Positions 1-10,772 of a DNA stretch of 61,396 nt are shown one piece after another. The stretch is from Sulfurimonas sp. endosymbiont of Alviniconcha boucheti (GTDB taxonomy: Bacteria > Campylobacterota > Campylobacteria > Campylobacterales > Sulfurimonadaceae). Below the pieces are notes generated by a model. The model had not been told where the DNA came from and searched no databases. It saw only the letters and a program-made list of their open reading frames with translations. The translations under genes and the position numbers were made by a program. Location of the stretch: positions 437,951-499,346 of the forward strand of contig JAICBP010000084.1 of assembly GCA_021766785.1 (NCBI GenBank), in the 5' to 3' direction. Within the stretch, counting starts at the first letter, position 1, and each line of letters begins with the position of its first letter.

Positions 1-366
1 AAGTGCTGCTTTTGTGCCTAAATATAAAGAAAGTACAAAAATCACTACTAAAGCTGTAATGTTCATACATAGTGTCACTGGTAAACGTTTGAGTATCTCA
101 CTGCTTACATCTGCACCACTTACAAATGAGACACCAAAATGAAGGGTAAGTATATTTTTTGCCCATTCAAAATATTGTTGTGTTAAAGACTTATCAAGTC
201 CGTAAACAACCTTGAGCTTTTGAATAGCCTCTTTTGTCATGTTTGGGTTGAGCTCTCCTGCTCCAAAAAAGGAGTTTGGTGCGGCATGGACAGCTAAAAA
301 AGATATGATAGAGATAAGAAGAAGCATAAGAATAATATATGCTAGTTTTTTAAGTATTGTTTTCAT
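1..366 (-). CDS. ABC peptide-type transporter permease, DppB/OppB family (N-terminal part, runs off window)
   Basis: This 122-codon open frame starts at an ATG at 366 and stays open to the window edge, so only the N-terminus is present. A hydrophobic first helix (about residues 8-30) is followed by the periplasmic segment typical of DppB/OppB permeases, including the phrase VYGLDKSLTQQYFEWAKNIL and a GVSF stretch, and then by the start of a second transmembrane helix. Such permeases form the inner-membrane channel of peptide or nickel ABC importers with a DppC-like partner. That partner would lie outside the window, so the substrate cannot be judged. An AGAGAAC ribosome-binding site precedes the start. 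Confidence 0.8.
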   Translation of the reverse strand, partial: MKTILKKLAYIILMLLLISIISFLAVHAAPNSFFGAGELNPNMTKEAIQKLKVVYGLDKSLTQQYFEWAKNILTLHFGVSFVSGADVSSEILKRLPVTLCMNITALVVIFVLSLYLGTKAAL

Positions 367-548
367 ATCTGTTCTCTTATGAGACTAACTTTAGTCGGTA
401 TTTTACAGTTTTTTAACGGTTGTCTTATATTATTACAGACAATCTACTTTTTTTTGTATTTATTGAATAGAGATCTAAAGTATTATTTTGATCTTTGGCT
501 ATTAACATAGATACAGATAATTATAACATAAGATTGTAAGTGCGGGTT

Positions 549-567
549 AACTCCCTTTTAGGGAGTT
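549..567 (-). terminator. Short inverted repeat downstream of the porin gene
   Basis: AACTCCCT at 549-556 pairs with AGGGAGTT at 560-567 around a 3-nt loop, 12 bases past the porin stop codon. A run of T is lacking on the minus strand, so this is a weak terminator candidate. Confidence 0.4.
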
Positions 568-578
568 AGAAGTTCGTT

Positions 579-1781
579 CTAGTAGTTAAGAGTTAAGTAA
601 ACTTGAATTTGATCGTAATTATCATCAGCACCAAGAGTAATATTACTAAATACAAAAGAAGTATCTAATGAACCAAAAGTTCTAGTAGCACTTAAAGTGA
701 TCTCCTGTAAGTCACCTGCACTATTTTCAGCATTATGATCAGCATTTGTGTAATATAAACCTAAATCAAGAATATCAGTAATAGGTGCTTCAACAGTTAC
801 ATTATAAGCCGTTGTATCAGCTTGTGTAACCTTACCATAATTCCACCATGCTTCAGTATAAAACTTAGACTTACCTGAACCAGCTAAGTTAAAACCTGCA
901 CCAGCATCTTTACCAGTTTGAGAGTAAGAAACTTTAGCAGTAAAAGTGTCTTTCATTTCATAACCAGCCATTACTGCGAATGCATCACTTGACTTAGTTG
1001 TTACACCATTTATTTCACCAATACCTGTATATTGCGCACCAAGAAGAACTCCTTCCATATCTAAATCAGCTTCTAACCAGTAAGCTGTTGTAACATTTGT
1101 TGCACCAAAATACCATGCTTGAGCTGTTAATGGCTTCCAAGAGTTGTTGATAGCACCTATAGCATATGCACCTTTATAAAACTGATTAAATGTACTTTCG
1201 TTCTTAATACCTTGAACAACATTCGCAGACCCAACTGTAGATGCGTTTGTATCAGCTGTTCCAGGAGTTGCTCCAACAAACTGACCATTTGAACCACCAA
1301 CATAAGCACCAACTATAGTAGTACCAGGGATATTTTGATTAATTACAACAGCTGCTTCAAAAGTATTTTCTACGATTGACCATTTCTCTGTAAATACTAA
1401 TGGAGTATCTAGTTCCATACGACCTATTTTTGTAGTCGTCTTACCAGCAGTCGCTGCAACCCATAAATCATTTACAATATAAGAGTCAGTAATACCATTT
1501 GTTCCTTCCCAAACATTATTTACTAATTGATGCTCAAGACCTAAAGTAGAGAGTGCAGTAACTTTTGTACCAGCAGATACACCTTTCATCAGATCTGTAG
1601 AGATACTTAAACTTGCGGCAGCTTGACCAGAAGCTCCAGCTTTATCAAATAAGCTATTTTTGTTCTTATCAACAGTATCATAGAATAACTTAGCATCACC
1701 ACTAACTTTTGTGTTCTCAATTGCAAATGCACTCGAACCTAATAGCAGTGCTGTCACCAAACTCATTTTTGTAAATTTCAT
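579..1781 (-). CDS. Outer-membrane porin, Campylobacterota major porin-like
   Basis: A 400-residue protein with a clear signal peptide (MKFTKMSLVTALLLGSSAFA, cleavage about residue 20) and no further hydrophobic helices. The mature part alternates hydrophobic and polar residues, is rich in Gly, Ala, Thr and Asn, and ends in an aromatic-terminated strand (LTLNY), as expected of a beta-barrel outer-membrane pore. Early text such as VSGDAKLFYDT resembles porins of Sulfurimonas and its relatives. It is monocistronic, with a good AAGGAGA ribosome-binding site and its own promoter-like region. The likely role is general diffusion across the outer membrane; substrate selectivity cannot be read from the sequence. 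Confidence 0.75.
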   Translation of the reverse strand: MKFTKMSLVTALLLGSSAFAIENTKVSGDAKLFYDTVDKNKNSLFDKAGASGQAAASLSISTDLMKGVSAGTKVTALSTLGLEHQLVNNVWEGTNGITDSYIVNDLWVAATAGKTTTKIGRMELDTPLVFTEKWSIVENTFEAAVVINQNIPGTTIVGAYVGGSNGQFVGATPGTADTNASTVGSANVVQGIKNESTFNQFYKGAYAIGAINNSWKPLTAQAWYFGATNVTTAYWLEADLDMEGVLLGAQYTGIGEINGVTTKSSDAFAVMAGYEMKDTFTAKVSYSQTGKDAGAGFNLAGSGKSKFYTEAWWNYGKVTQADTTAYNVTVEAPITDILDLGLYYTNADHNAENSAGDLQEITLSATRTFGSLDTSFVFSNITLGADDNYDQIQVYLTLNY

Positions 1782-1785
1782 ATTT

Positions 1786-1822
1786 TCTCCTTATATACTT
1801 ACAAATTTCGATAAGCATTGTA
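1786..1822 (-). promoter_or_regulatory. Porin promoter -10 and ribosome-binding site
   Basis: On the minus strand TGC-TACAAT (the -10 hexamer lies at 1817-1822) sits about 35 bases before the porin ATG and is followed by AAGGAGA at 1786-1792. The -10 has an extended TG-like context, and no strong -35 is visible, which is common in this phylum. Confidence 0.5.
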
Positions 1823-1889
1823 GCACAACCTATGCTTAAAATAACATTAAAATGAGATATTATTAATCCTTTTCTACTATACTACCCAT

Positions 1890-2028
1890 ATGAAACAGAT
1901 AATATCACAAACTAATCTAACTTCAAGAGTTCATAGATAAGCAAATAGCATATAGAAAATCTCATCCCTTAGATGAATCAAAATCCAATGTGAAAAGACT
2001 AGAGAGAATGCCTGTTATTGGGAAATAG
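1890..2028 (+). pseudogene. Small frameshifted coding remnant between porin and tpiA
   Basis: Reading from ATG at 1890 gives MKQIISQTNL. Skipping one A near 1920 continues in an open frame, with LQEFIDKQIAYRKSHPLDES and then KSNVKRLERMPVIGK, to a TAG at 2026. The composition is protein-like, with charged and amphipathic residues, and the stop lies just before the convergent tpiA end. One inserted base would explain the break. I do not recognise the family, and there is no convincing ribosome-binding site. It could be the decayed tail of a lost gene or chance. Confidence 0.3.
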
Positions 2029-2037
2029 ACAAAATCT

Positions 2038-2745
2038 TTATTGCGAAAGCTCCTCTGCATAAGAGATCATAGTGCAGAAGTGTTCTACATAGAGTGCTGC
2101 ACTTCCTACTAAAATACCATCTACATTTAACACATTTAACACCTCTTTGGCGTTTGTGACTTTTACACTACCACCGTAGAGAAGTGGTGCTTTTGATTTT
2201 TTCTTAAGTTTTTTATGTATAGAGGCTATATCTTCTAGGGTTGGAGTAAGTCCTGTGCCTATAGCCCATACTGGCTCATAAGCTATGATGAGATTTTCAT
2301 ACTCTGTATCTATACCTTCATACTGAGCAGATATATACTCCATCATCTCTTGCTCACCAGCCTCGCGTTTAGGGAGTGGTTCGCCTATGCAGTAAACTAT
2401 TTTAAAACCTAACTTCTTGTAGTAGTTAAATTTCGCTACTATCGATTCTTGAGTTTCACCTAAAATATGTCGGCGTTCACTATGTCCTATAAGTATAGTT
2501 TTAATAGCAAACTCATTAAGATGTGTTTCGCCTATCTCACCAGTAAATGCCCCTTCCTGTGTAGGATAAGCATTTTGTGCTCCTACTATAATGGAAGTAT
2601 TATTTTCATCTAGTGAACTCATTGCAGGAAACACCAGCACCTCTTGAGTGATAGCATTATTTGTTACATAACTCTCTAACTCTTGTATGTATTGTTTTGT
2701 CTCTTTTCTTGTGAAGTTTGTTTTGAGATTTGCTGCTATTATCAT
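2038..2745 (-). CDS. tpiA: Triosephosphate isomerase
   Basis: A 235-residue TIM-barrel enzyme that interconverts dihydroxyacetone phosphate and glyceraldehyde 3-phosphate in the cytoplasm. The N-terminal NLKTNF holds the substrate lysine (MIIAANLKTN), GHSERR carries the catalytic histidine, and YEPVWAIGTG carries the catalytic glutamate. LYGGSV and GILVGSAAL form the phosphate-binding loops. The length is slightly below the usual 245-255 residues, as is normal in Campylobacterota. It is the last gene of a gap-pgk-tpiA block on the minus strand, 77 bases after pgk, and serves lower glycolysis or gluconeogenesis. Confidence 0.95.
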   Translation of the reverse strand: MIIAANLKTNFTRKETKQYIQELESYVTNNAITQEVLVFPAMSSLDENNTSIIVGAQNAYPTQEGAFTGEIGETHLNEFAIKTILIGHSERRHILGETQESIVAKFNYYKKLGFKIVYCIGEPLPKREAGEQEMMEYISAQYEGIDTEYENLIIAYEPVWAIGTGLTPTLEDIASIHKKLKKKSKAPLLYGGSVKVTNAKEVLNVLNVDGILVGSAALYVEHFCTMISYAEELSQ

Positions 2746-2822
2746 TTTTTATGCCTTTAGTATATCTTTGAATGTTTACTTTACCATTTGTCTCGGTGAA
2801 GCGAAAGTGCCATATTCTGTGA

Positions 2823-4004
2823 CTACTCTGGTTTTGTAATGAGTTGTGCTACACCTGGTAGAATTTTTCCTTCTAGTAACTCTAGCGAAGCACCTCCACC
2901 TGTTGAGATAAACGTCATCTCTTCATCTACATTAATGCGTTGGACAAGGTCTGCTGTATCTCCTCCACCCACTACTGTTGTTGCATACGAGTCTGCTACA
3001 AAATGGGCTATCTTACTAGATCCACGAGCAAATTTTTCCATCTCATAGACACCCATAGGACCATTCCAAAGTACAGTTTGAACATCATTTAGTCCCTCAC
3101 GATAGAGTCTTACAGTCGCAGGACCGATGTCAAGACCCATCCATCCCTTTGGAATCTCTTGTGCTGTTACTATCTTGCTTACCGCATCTTCAGCAAACTT
3201 ATCTGCTGCTACTACATCTATAGGAAGATAAAACTTTACACCGAGCTTTTTCGCCTCATCCATAATATTTTGCGCTTCTTCTAAAAGCTCATCCTCAACA
3301 AGTGACGCTCCAATATCATAACCGAGTTGTTTGAGAAATGTAAACGCCATCCCTCCACCTATAAAGACTTTGTCCACCTTTGGAAGAAGATTGACTAGAG
3401 CTTCAAGTTTTCCTGAAACTTTACTCCCACCAACTATAGCTGCAAAAGGACGTACTGGTTCATCAATAAGCTTTCCAAAGAACTGTATCTCACGCTCTAG
3501 TAAAAATCCAGCAGCTTTATGTTTATCATCAAAAAACTTCGTAATGCCTTCTACTGAAGCATGCGATCTATGACTTACACCAAAGGCATCATTCACATAA
3601 AAATCTGCCATAGAAGCAAGTTTTTCACTAAACTTGGCATCATTTTTTGTCTCACCCATCTCATAACGGATATTTTCTAAAAGAAGTACTTCATGACGTG
3701 GTAAGTCAGCAGCAAGCTTTAGTGTAGCATCATCTACTACAGCAGGTGCTAATGCAACATGGCGTTTAAGAAGTTGTTGAAGTCTTCTTGCTACCGGTGC
3801 AAGAGAGTACTTTTCATCTACTTCACCAGAAGCTAAGATAACTGCACAGTCCTGATCTAGGCAGTAGTTTATAGTTGCTACAGCAGATCGAATACGTCTA
3901 TCATCAGAGATATTTCCAAATTCATCCATTGGAACATTAAAATCACAACGGATAAATACTTTTTTGTCTTTAATCTCTAACTTTTTTATATTTAATAATT
4001 TCAA
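2823..4004 (-). CDS. pgk: Phosphoglycerate kinase
   Basis: Transfers phosphate between 1,3-bisphosphoglycerate and ADP. The N-domain shows [12 protein letters not shown] and ENIRYEMGE, and the C-domain shows [20 protein letters not shown] and the nucleotide loop [12 protein letters not shown] and [14 protein letters not shown]. The family N-terminus is [20 protein letters not shown], so I place the start at a TTG at 4004. An ATGAGGG just upstream then supplies the Shine-Dalgarno bases (GAGGG). In-frame ATGs at 4016 and 4040 would add 4 or 12 residues that do not look like the family. Predicted length is 393 residues, the normal size. It lies between gap and tpiA. Confidence 0.93.
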   Translation of the reverse strand: MKLLNIKKLEIKDKKVFIRCDFNVPMDEFGNISDDRRIRSAVATINYCLDQDCAVILASGEVDEKYSLAPVARRLQQLLKRHVALAPAVVDDATLKLAADLPRHEVLLLENIRYEMGETKNDAKFSEKLASMADFYVNDAFGVSHRSHASVEGITKFFDDKHKAAGFLLEREIQFFGKLIDEPVRPFAAIVGGSKVSGKLEALVNLLPKVDKVFIGGGMAFTFLKQLGYDIGASLVEDELLEEAQNIMDEAKKLGVKFYLPIDVVAADKFAEDAVSKIVTAQEIPKGWMGLDIGPATVRLYREGLNDVQTVLWNGPMGVYEMEKFARGSSKIAHFVADSYATTVVGGGDTADLVQRINVDEEMTFISTGGGASLELLEGKILPGVAQLITKPE

Positions 4005-4091
4005 TTTAACCCTCATGTTTATAATTTTTCTATCTCGCACTTGAGTAGTAAATCAACCCAAACGGAAAAGAGATCACTCTCCTTGACTAGA

Positions 4092-5093
4092 TTATCGAGA
4101 GATATGTAAAGCCATATCTACTAAACGCATAGAGTAACCCCACTCATTATCGTACCAAGCCATGATCTTCACCATGTCTCCTCCTATAACCTGAGTCAAA
4201 TCCTCAGCAACAATAGAAGAGTACTCACACCCTACAAAATCTTGAGAAACTCTCATCTCTTTGTCCATAAGAAGTAAGCCTTTAAGTCTGCCCTCTGCTG
4301 CTTCATTGAAAACTTTTGTCACCTCTTCTTTTGTTGTACCTCGTTTTACCACGACATTTAAGTCCACCATAGAGACATCTGGTGTCGGAACACGAACAGA
4401 CTGTCCATGAAGACGACCTTCAAGCTGAGGCATAACAAGGCTAATAGCTTTTGCAGCACCTGTTGTCGTAGGGATCATATTGATAGCACCTGCACGAGCA
4501 CGGCGTTTATCTTTTGAGTGTTTTACATCTAAGATGTTTTGATCGTTTGTATATGAGTGAATAGTAGTCATAAGTCCCTTTTCAATACCAAAAGCATCAT
4601 CTAAAATACGAGCGACAGGACCTAAGCAGTTTGTAGTACAACTGGCGTTTGATACGATCTTTTGCCCATCATATAGTTCTTCGTTTACACCCATAACAAA
4701 AGTATCTGTTTCTTTATCCTTTGATGGTGCAGAAAAAAGTACTTTTTCAATACCATTATCTAAATGTACTTGTGCAGACTCTTGTGTTAGGAAAACGCCT
4801 GTACACTCTAAAACCATATCTGCACCGCACTCAGCGAACTTGAGATTTTTAGGATCACGGTCAGAAAACACTCTTATCTTTTGACCATCAATGCTAATAT
4901 TTTCTTCATCTAATTGCTCTACACTACTTGTGAATGTAGCATGTACTGAATCATTTTTGAGAAGATATAACATCATTTCCATACTTGCCATATCGTTAAT
5001 CGCTACAACTTCAACATCATCTCTATTAGCTGCTATACGAGCGACACAACGACCAATTCTACCAAATCCATTAATTGCTATTTTAAGTGCCAT
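4092..5093 (-). CDS. gap: Glyceraldehyde-3-phosphate dehydrogenase, type I
   Basis: A 333-residue NAD(P)-dependent enzyme oxidising glyceraldehyde 3-phosphate to 1,3-bisphosphoglycerate. The Rossmann start is KIAINGFGRIGRCVAR. The catalytic cysteine sits in SNASCTTNCLGP near residue 152, the active histidine in TIHSYTNDQ, and the family phrase WYDNEWGYSMRLVD lies near the C-terminus. It is the first gene of the gap-pgk-tpiA block. The start is 60 bases from the divergent nadD-rsfS gene, so both promoters share a short AT-rich spacer. This is housekeeping carbon metabolism; in autotrophic relatives it also serves gluconeogenesis. Confidence 0.95.
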   Translation of the reverse strand: MALKIAINGFGRIGRCVARIAANRDDVEVVAINDMASMEMMLYLLKNDSVHATFTSSVEQLDEENISIDGQKIRVFSDRDPKNLKFAECGADMVLECTGVFLTQESAQVHLDNGIEKVLFSAPSKDKETDTFVMGVNEELYDGQKIVSNASCTTNCLGPVARILDDAFGIEKGLMTTIHSYTNDQNILDVKHSKDKRRARAGAINMIPTTTGAAKAISLVMPQLEGRLHGQSVRVPTPDVSMVDLNVVVKRGTTKEEVTKVFNEAAEGRLKGLLLMDKEMRVSQDFVGCEYSSIVAEDLTQVIGGDMVKIMAWYDNEWGYSMRLVDMALHISR

Positions 5094-5153
5094 TATAATT
5101 CCTATAATTTTAATTCAATTATTTTAACTAAATTTAGCTATAATTCCTATTAA

Positions 5154-6029
5154 ATGAAAACTATTGCACTTTTTGGAGGAAGTTTTGATCCTCCTCATCT
5201 TGGACACTATAGTATTGTGCATGCACTTTTAGAGATAAAAGAGATTGATGAAATCATCGTAATGCCCACCTATCTAAATCCATTTAAAGATGCTTCATTT
5301 GCTCCAGCAGAGCTACGTTTGCGATGGCTTAAAGAGATATTTAAAGAAGAAAGAAAAGTCACTGTGAGTGATTTTGAAATACAAGAAGAGAAAAAAGTTC
5401 CAACCATTACGACAGTAGAAAATCTATCCAAAAATTGTGATAAAATTTATCTCATAATTGGAGCTGATAATCTAAAAGGTTTGCACTCTTGGTATCGTTA
5501 TAGTGAACTAGAAAAACTTGTAACTTTCATGGTAGCACATAGAGAGAGTATTTCTATACCTCCTTACTATGCCGATCTGCAAGTTGAAGTAAATATCTCT
5601 TCTTCAGAGATTCGTAAGAACATACAAGAAGAGATGCTCTGTAGAGTAAATGCTAAAGAGATAGTGCAGTATTATAAAAAACAATTAAGGACAACAATGA
5701 GAGAGAGAATAAAAAAAATCACAAATGTACTCGATACTAATAAAGCAGAAGATATAGAGGTTTTTGATCTTCATGAAAAAAACTACTTCGTGGAGTATGC
5801 TATCATTGCTTCATCACTTGGAAGCAGACATACTCTAGCACTTCTTGATCACCTAAAAAAAGGTATAAAACCAGAAGAGACTTTTAACAATGTCGATGAA
5901 AGTGGTGACTGGGTTGTTATAGACTTAGGTGATCTTCTCATACATATCATGACAGCTGAGTATAGAGCAAAGTATGATATGGAGACTTTTTTAAGTGAGC
6001 TTGGGCAATCTACTGGTGAGGAGTGGTAA
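5154..6029 (+). CDS. nadD: Fusion of nicotinate-nucleotide adenylyltransferase (NadD) and ribosomal silencing factor (RsfS)
   Basis: Residues 1-181 are NadD, which adenylates nicotinate mononucleotide in NAD synthesis. The nucleotidyltransferase signature [11 protein letters not shown] is at the start, ISSSEIR lies near residue 165, and LIIGADNL is in the middle. From residue 182 ([12 protein letters not shown]) to the end is an RsfS/DUF143 domain with the family phrases [26 protein letters not shown] and [10 protein letters not shown]; RsfS binds L14 and blocks subunit joining. No stop separates them, so they form one 291-residue frame. In Campylobacter the two are separate neighbours. An AAGGA precedes the ATG at residue 182, so free RsfS may also be made. 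The 3' end overlaps the convergent transglycosylase gene by 20 bases. Confidence 0.9.
   Translation: MKTIALFGGSFDPPHLGHYSIVHALLEIKEIDEIIVMPTYLNPFKDASFAPAELRLRWLKEIFKEERKVTVSDFEIQEEKKVPTITTVENLSKNCDKIYLIIGADNLKGLHSWYRYSELEKLVTFMVAHRESISIPPYYADLQVEVNISSSEIRKNIQEEMLCRVNAKEIVQYYKKQLRTTMRERIKKITNVLDTNKAEDIEVFDLHEKNYFVEYAIIASSLGSRHTLALLDHLKKGIKPEETFNNVDESGDWVVIDLGDLLIHIMTAEYRAKYDMETFLSELGQSTGEEW
5687..5699 (+). promoter_or_regulatory. rsfS: Internal ribosome-binding site and start codon for RsfS
   Basis: AAGGA at 5687-5691, five bases, then ATG at 5697-5699 in frame with the upstream NadD part. Spacing and strength are those of a normal start, so a separate RsfS of about 109 residues could be translated from the same message. 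Confidence 0.55.
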
Positions 6030-7434
6030 GTTTAGACTGAGAAAGCAACTGATTTTCTAGTATATCTCTGTAATTATAAATAGACTCCACATATTTTACA
6101 GCTTCATTTCCTCTTGAGTAGCCATACTTCAAACCTCTATAGTATTTCTTCTGTGAAAGCAGAGGAAGTACTACTTTTAGATCACTCCATATATTTTCAT
6201 TAAGTCCTGTCTCTTTTGCAAGAATCTGTGCATCTCTAATATGTCCCATCCCTATATCATATGCGGCAAGTGCAAATTTGAGCCGATTTTCTCCTTTTAC
6301 CTTATCATCTACAAGCTTTAACATCTGTTTAATATGTCGTGTACCGCCAACTATACTCTCTTTTGGATTAAGTCTATTTTTGACACCAAGGAGTTTTGCT
6401 GTATGGCGAGTAAGCATCATTAATCCTCTTACACCTGTAAAACTTTTAGCTTTTGCATTCCAATGAGACTCTTGGTAAGAGATAGCAGCAATAAGTGTCC
6501 ATGGAATACCAAATTTCGTTGCCGCTTCTTGAAAAATTTTTTTGTATTTTGAAAGTCTTGATTTTATACGCTTATAAAATACCTTTATATTATAATAATC
6601 GAAAAAGAGAACATAAGAGTAGTAGTGATCTTTAAGTTGAGCTATCTTTCCTTGCTGATTATAGAAGTTTAACCATGTGTACATATCTTCTTTAAGATAT
6701 GTTGCACCAGCTGGAAGAATCCATGCAAGTTGCTCACGACCACTGATAGAAAATGCCATAGCGATTTCAGGATAATAACGTAGGTTCAAAGCATAAATAT
6801 TTGAATCGACTATGGTGCAGTCTATTTGATGTTTAGAGACTTTTTCTAAAATTTCCTCTGTTGAAAGATCTTTTGTATAAGTAGCATTTATATCAAAACC
6901 ATCATTTTTTAAGGAGATAATAGTCTCTTTATAACTTGTCTGATCCCCTACTAAGATGTTGAGACCAGCTAAATCTTCAATATCACGTGGAAAGATATTT
7001 TTATTTAACATATCTCGATGACAAACAACTTGTTCTTGTATTTCAAAATAGGAAGGACCAAAATAGTATTTTTTTTCTCGTAATGGCGTTTTTGTCAATG
7101 ATGCGGAGGTAATATCTATATCACTATCTTTACTTAGTTCTAATGCTTCTGCTATAGTATGTGCTGTTTTTATTTTAAGTTTCACTCCAAGATGTTTTGC
7201 GTACTCTTTAAGAAGATCATACTCAAAGCCTTGTTCCCCATCTACACCGATATAATAAGTTGTAGGACCATTTAAAAGTACTACACTCAGTACTTTTTTT
7301 CGTTTTATTTTCTCTAAATAAGAGATCTTTTTTATCTTTTTTCCTGGAGTATAGGCACTATGACTTAACCATCCAAAAATGAAGAGAGAAGATGCAAAAA
7401 AGCTAGAGAGCAAGAGGTACGATATTTTATTCAT
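6010..7434 (-). CDS. mltF: MltF-like membrane-bound lytic transglycosylase
   Basis: A 474-residue protein starting with a membrane anchor or signal (residues 5-25). Residues about 45-270 form a periplasmic solute-binding fold, with [32 protein letters not shown] and [15 protein letters not shown]. Residues about 300-455 form a goose-lysozyme-like SLT domain with the catalytic glutamate in [14 protein letters not shown] near residue 323 and the phrases [13 protein letters not shown] and [13 protein letters not shown]. This is the MltF architecture, which cleaves the glycan strands of peptidoglycan from the outer-membrane side. The 3' end overlaps nadD-rsfS by 20 bases in convergent orientation, and the histidine kinase gene lies 23 bases upstream. 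Confidence 0.85.
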   Translation of the reverse strand: MNKISYLLLSSFFASSLFIFGWLSHSAYTPGKKIKKISYLEKIKRKKVLSVVLLNGPTTYYIGVDGEQGFEYDLLKEYAKHLGVKLKIKTAHTIAEALELSKDSDIDITSASLTKTPLREKKYYFGPSYFEIQEQVVCHRDMLNKNIFPRDIEDLAGLNILVGDQTSYKETIISLKNDGFDINATYTKDLSTEEILEKVSKHQIDCTIVDSNIYALNLRYYPEIAMAFSISGREQLAWILPAGATYLKEDMYTWLNFYNQQGKIAQLKDHYYSYVLFFDYYNIKVFYKRIKSRLSKYKKIFQEAATKFGIPWTLIAAISYQESHWNAKAKSFTGVRGLMMLTRHTAKLLGVKNRLNPKESIVGGTRHIKQMLKLVDDKVKGENRLKFALAAYDIGMGHIRDAQILAKETGLNENIWSDLKVVLPLLSQKKYYRGLKYGYSRGNEAVKYVESIYNYRDILENQLLSQSKLTTPHQ

Positions 7435-7457
7435 TGTGTTAGTTTACAGATATAAAC

Positions 7458-8735
7458 TTATGCAAAGATAAAACGGTTCACTCCATTTTCATATTCGTAA
7501 GCTAACACTTTGTCATGAGCCTTCAAAATAGAATCTACAAGATAGAGTCCTAAGCCAAAACTATTTTTTGAAGGATTCTCTTTGGTAAAAGGTTCTATAT
7601 AATAAGAGAGAGGATAAGCTAAACGTTTACCTTTGTTCTCAAAACTTAGCTCGCCTTGAATCATACAGATCTTTATATGTCCATCAGAAGAGTACTTCAT
7701 AGCATTATCTATCATATTTTTTATAGCTGTTGTGTAGAGTCTATAGTTTGCATTTATTTTTGTATCTGCATTTACATAAACACTTACTAACTCTCTCTCA
7801 ACCATCGCCATATCTATAGCACCATCAATAATATCAATCACTCTATAATCATTAAAGTCGATTTTATCATTCATACTTGTTACCTCTTCTATGAGTGCAA
7901 ACTCTGTAACAAGTGTCTCTAGTCTGTGAAATATACTCTCAAAACGTGCGCGTTGCTTCTCAGAAGAGAGCATCTGTGTTGCGATAGTTCCTTTTGCAAT
8001 TGGGGTCTTGAGTTCATGCATAATATTTCTTAAAAAAAGTGTTCGGGCTTCTAAGAGAGTATTTATCTTCTCTCTTGTGTTTTCAAGCTCATTTGAGACT
8101 AAGCCTATTTCATCACAAGAGTTTGTCTCAAAGGATATGTCAAGCTTACCATTTCCAAAAAGTGCTATCTTTTTCCTTAAACGAATAAGTGGCCTTAACT
8201 TCTGTAGAACAAGTACAAAGGAGAGACTAATAATCATAAAAATTGTACTGTAAGCATAGAGTAAATTTATATAAGAGTAAGGTCTAAGATCTTCATCTTT
8301 TATAAGGATCGCTGCATTTTTTGTCTGCATGTAAAAATAGATATTTTTATGGTATTCAAGCATTGTTGCACGAAGTCTTGTTACTATGTTATTTTGCCTA
8401 ATTAAACCATCTCTACTAAGAGAGAGCGCACTACTCACACTATGAAACCCCTCCCGTTTAAGAATTTTTGCTTTTTGCAATACTCTTTTTTGTTCTTTGC
8501 TATCTCTTATAGCTTGGAGTTTATAGATAGCTAAATTTGCATCTAACATAATTTCAGGATTTTGTCTCTGTTGATGGTCTCTATATATCTGGGTAATTAC
8601 AGCATACTTCATAAATATATGATCTATATACTGCTCTCTATTGAGCTTATAAAATTCCCAAAAAATGGCACTTAAACTCACTAAAGAGACACTTAGTGCA
8701 AAGAGTACAGTTATAAGAACAGCATGTTTTTTCAA
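7458..8735 (-). CDS. Sensor histidine kinase, ArsS-like family
   Basis: A 425-residue membrane sensor. It has a transmembrane helix at residues 5-27, a periplasmic helical segment of about 125 residues, a second helix near 150-178, and a HAMP-like linker (LRPLIRLRKKIALFGNGKLD). A HisKA H-box follows, RNIMHELKTPIAKG, with the phosphoacceptor histidine near residue 242. The ATPase domain has NMIDNAMKYS (N box) and FGLGLYLVDSILKAH (G box). The style matches the ArsS/HP0165 group, which senses acid in Helicobacter, but the signal here is unknown. The gene lies 7 bases after the response regulator it presumably phosphorylates. Confidence 0.85.
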   Translation of the reverse strand: MKKHAVLITVLFALSVSLVSLSAIFWEFYKLNREQYIDHIFMKYAVITQIYRDHQQRQNPEIMLDANLAIYKLQAIRDSKEQKRVLQKAKILKREGFHSVSSALSLSRDGLIRQNNIVTRLRATMLEYHKNIYFYMQTKNAAILIKDEDLRPYSYINLLYAYSTIFMIISLSFVLVLQKLRPLIRLRKKIALFGNGKLDISFETNSCDEIGLVSNELENTREKINTLLEARTLFLRNIMHELKTPIAKGTIATQMLSSEKQRARFESIFHRLETLVTEFALIEEVTSMNDKIDFNDYRVIDIIDGAIDMAMVERELVSVYVNADTKINANYRLYTTAIKNMIDNAMKYSSDGHIKICMIQGELSFENKGKRLAYPLSYYIEPFTKENPSKNSFGLGLYLVDSILKAHDKVLAYEYENGVNRFIFA

Positions 8736-8742
8736 GTCTGTT

Positions 8743-9405
8743 TTACTTTAGAAGTTTGTAACCAACACCACGAACAGACTCTATGAGAGACTTATCACCA
8801 AGCTTATTTCTTATGCGACCGACCATAACATCTATACTTTTGTTTGAAGAGTCTTCATTTATGGCGTTTACATTATGGATAAGATCTTCACGCGAGACTA
8901 CAAGTCCTTGCTTTGCAATCATATAAGAGAGTATGCCAAACTCTGCATTTGTAAGTTCAATTGTACGTCCTTTATAGGTTATAACCATAGTCGCCTTATC
9001 ACATTTAAAATCACTCTTATTTTCTGCTTTTTCTTCTGACTTTGCTTCATAACGGCGAAGAACAGAGTGAATACGCGCCTCAAGTTCTCTAGGATCATAA
9101 GGCTTTGGCAAATAGTCATCTGCACCGAGTTCTAAAGCTTTTATCTTATCTGTTACATCGGAACGAGCAGAGGAGATAATAATGGGAATATCTTGGCGTT
9201 CGCGAATCGCTTCACACACCTCAAGACCATCCATGCCAGGAAGAGTCAAGTCAAGTATAACCAAGTTGAAAGGTTCCAACTTTAATATACTTACCGCTTT
9301 AAAAGGGTCATCTTCAGTAATAACCTCAAACTCAAATTGCTCTAAATACTCTGTTAATATTTCAGCAAGTTCTAAATCATCTTCTATCATTAATATTTTA
9401 TTCAT
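8743..9405 (-). CDS. OmpR/PhoB-type response regulator, ArsR-like (HP0166 family)
   Basis: A 220-residue two-domain regulator. The receiver domain has MIEDD at the start, the phospho-acceptor Asp in LVILDLTLPGMDG (about residue 52), and a lysine in DYLPKPYDPRELEARIHSVL. A winged-helix DNA-binding domain follows, with LTNAEFGILSYMI, SREDLIHNV and SIDVMVGRIRNKLGD, ending in RGVGYKLL. The start is set at MNKILMIEDD. A longer frame back to 9537 would add 44 residues foreign to the family. It pairs with the histidine kinase just downstream. Confidence 0.9.
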   Translation of the reverse strand: MNKILMIEDDLELAEILTEYLEQFEFEVITEDDPFKAVSILKLEPFNLVILDLTLPGMDGLEVCEAIRERQDIPIIISSARSDVTDKIKALELGADDYLPKPYDPRELEARIHSVLRRYEAKSEEKAENKSDFKCDKATMVITYKGRTIELTNAEFGILSYMIAKQGLVVSREDLIHNVNAINEDSSNKSIDVMVGRIRNKLGDKSLIESVRGVGYKLLK

Positions 9406-9547
9406 AGAAGAAGTATAACAAAGAGAAACTAATAGTTTGATAACTAGGATATGGGAAGAATAAATAGTACTAATCAAGAGAGTACTTAAACCCTCTTTTT
9501 TGCTAATGCAAAAAGATGATGAAAATATGAGGCACACTTAGGCAAAA

Positions 9548-9561
9548 CATACTTTTGTATG
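9548..9561 (-). terminator. Possible ilvC terminator hairpin
   Basis: CATAC and GTATG arms around a 4-nt loop, followed on the minus strand by TTTT, 36 bases past the ilvC stop. The stem is short, so support is modest. Confidence 0.35.
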
Positions 9562-9597
9562 AGAACCTAAATGTAATGAAGCAGATTTATTACTATT

Positions 9598-10699
<1,102 letters not shown>

Positions 10700-10772
10700 T
10701 ATTAGTTTTATAATTATAGAAGATTTTATTTAAGTAAATCCAAATGAGATTTTTGCTCAAAAACTGCCAATA

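Noticed and set aside
9406-9537. Extended N-terminus of the response regulator
   Set aside because: Response regulators start at the MNKILMIEDD strand. The 44 extra residues are cysteine- and leucine-rich and untypical.
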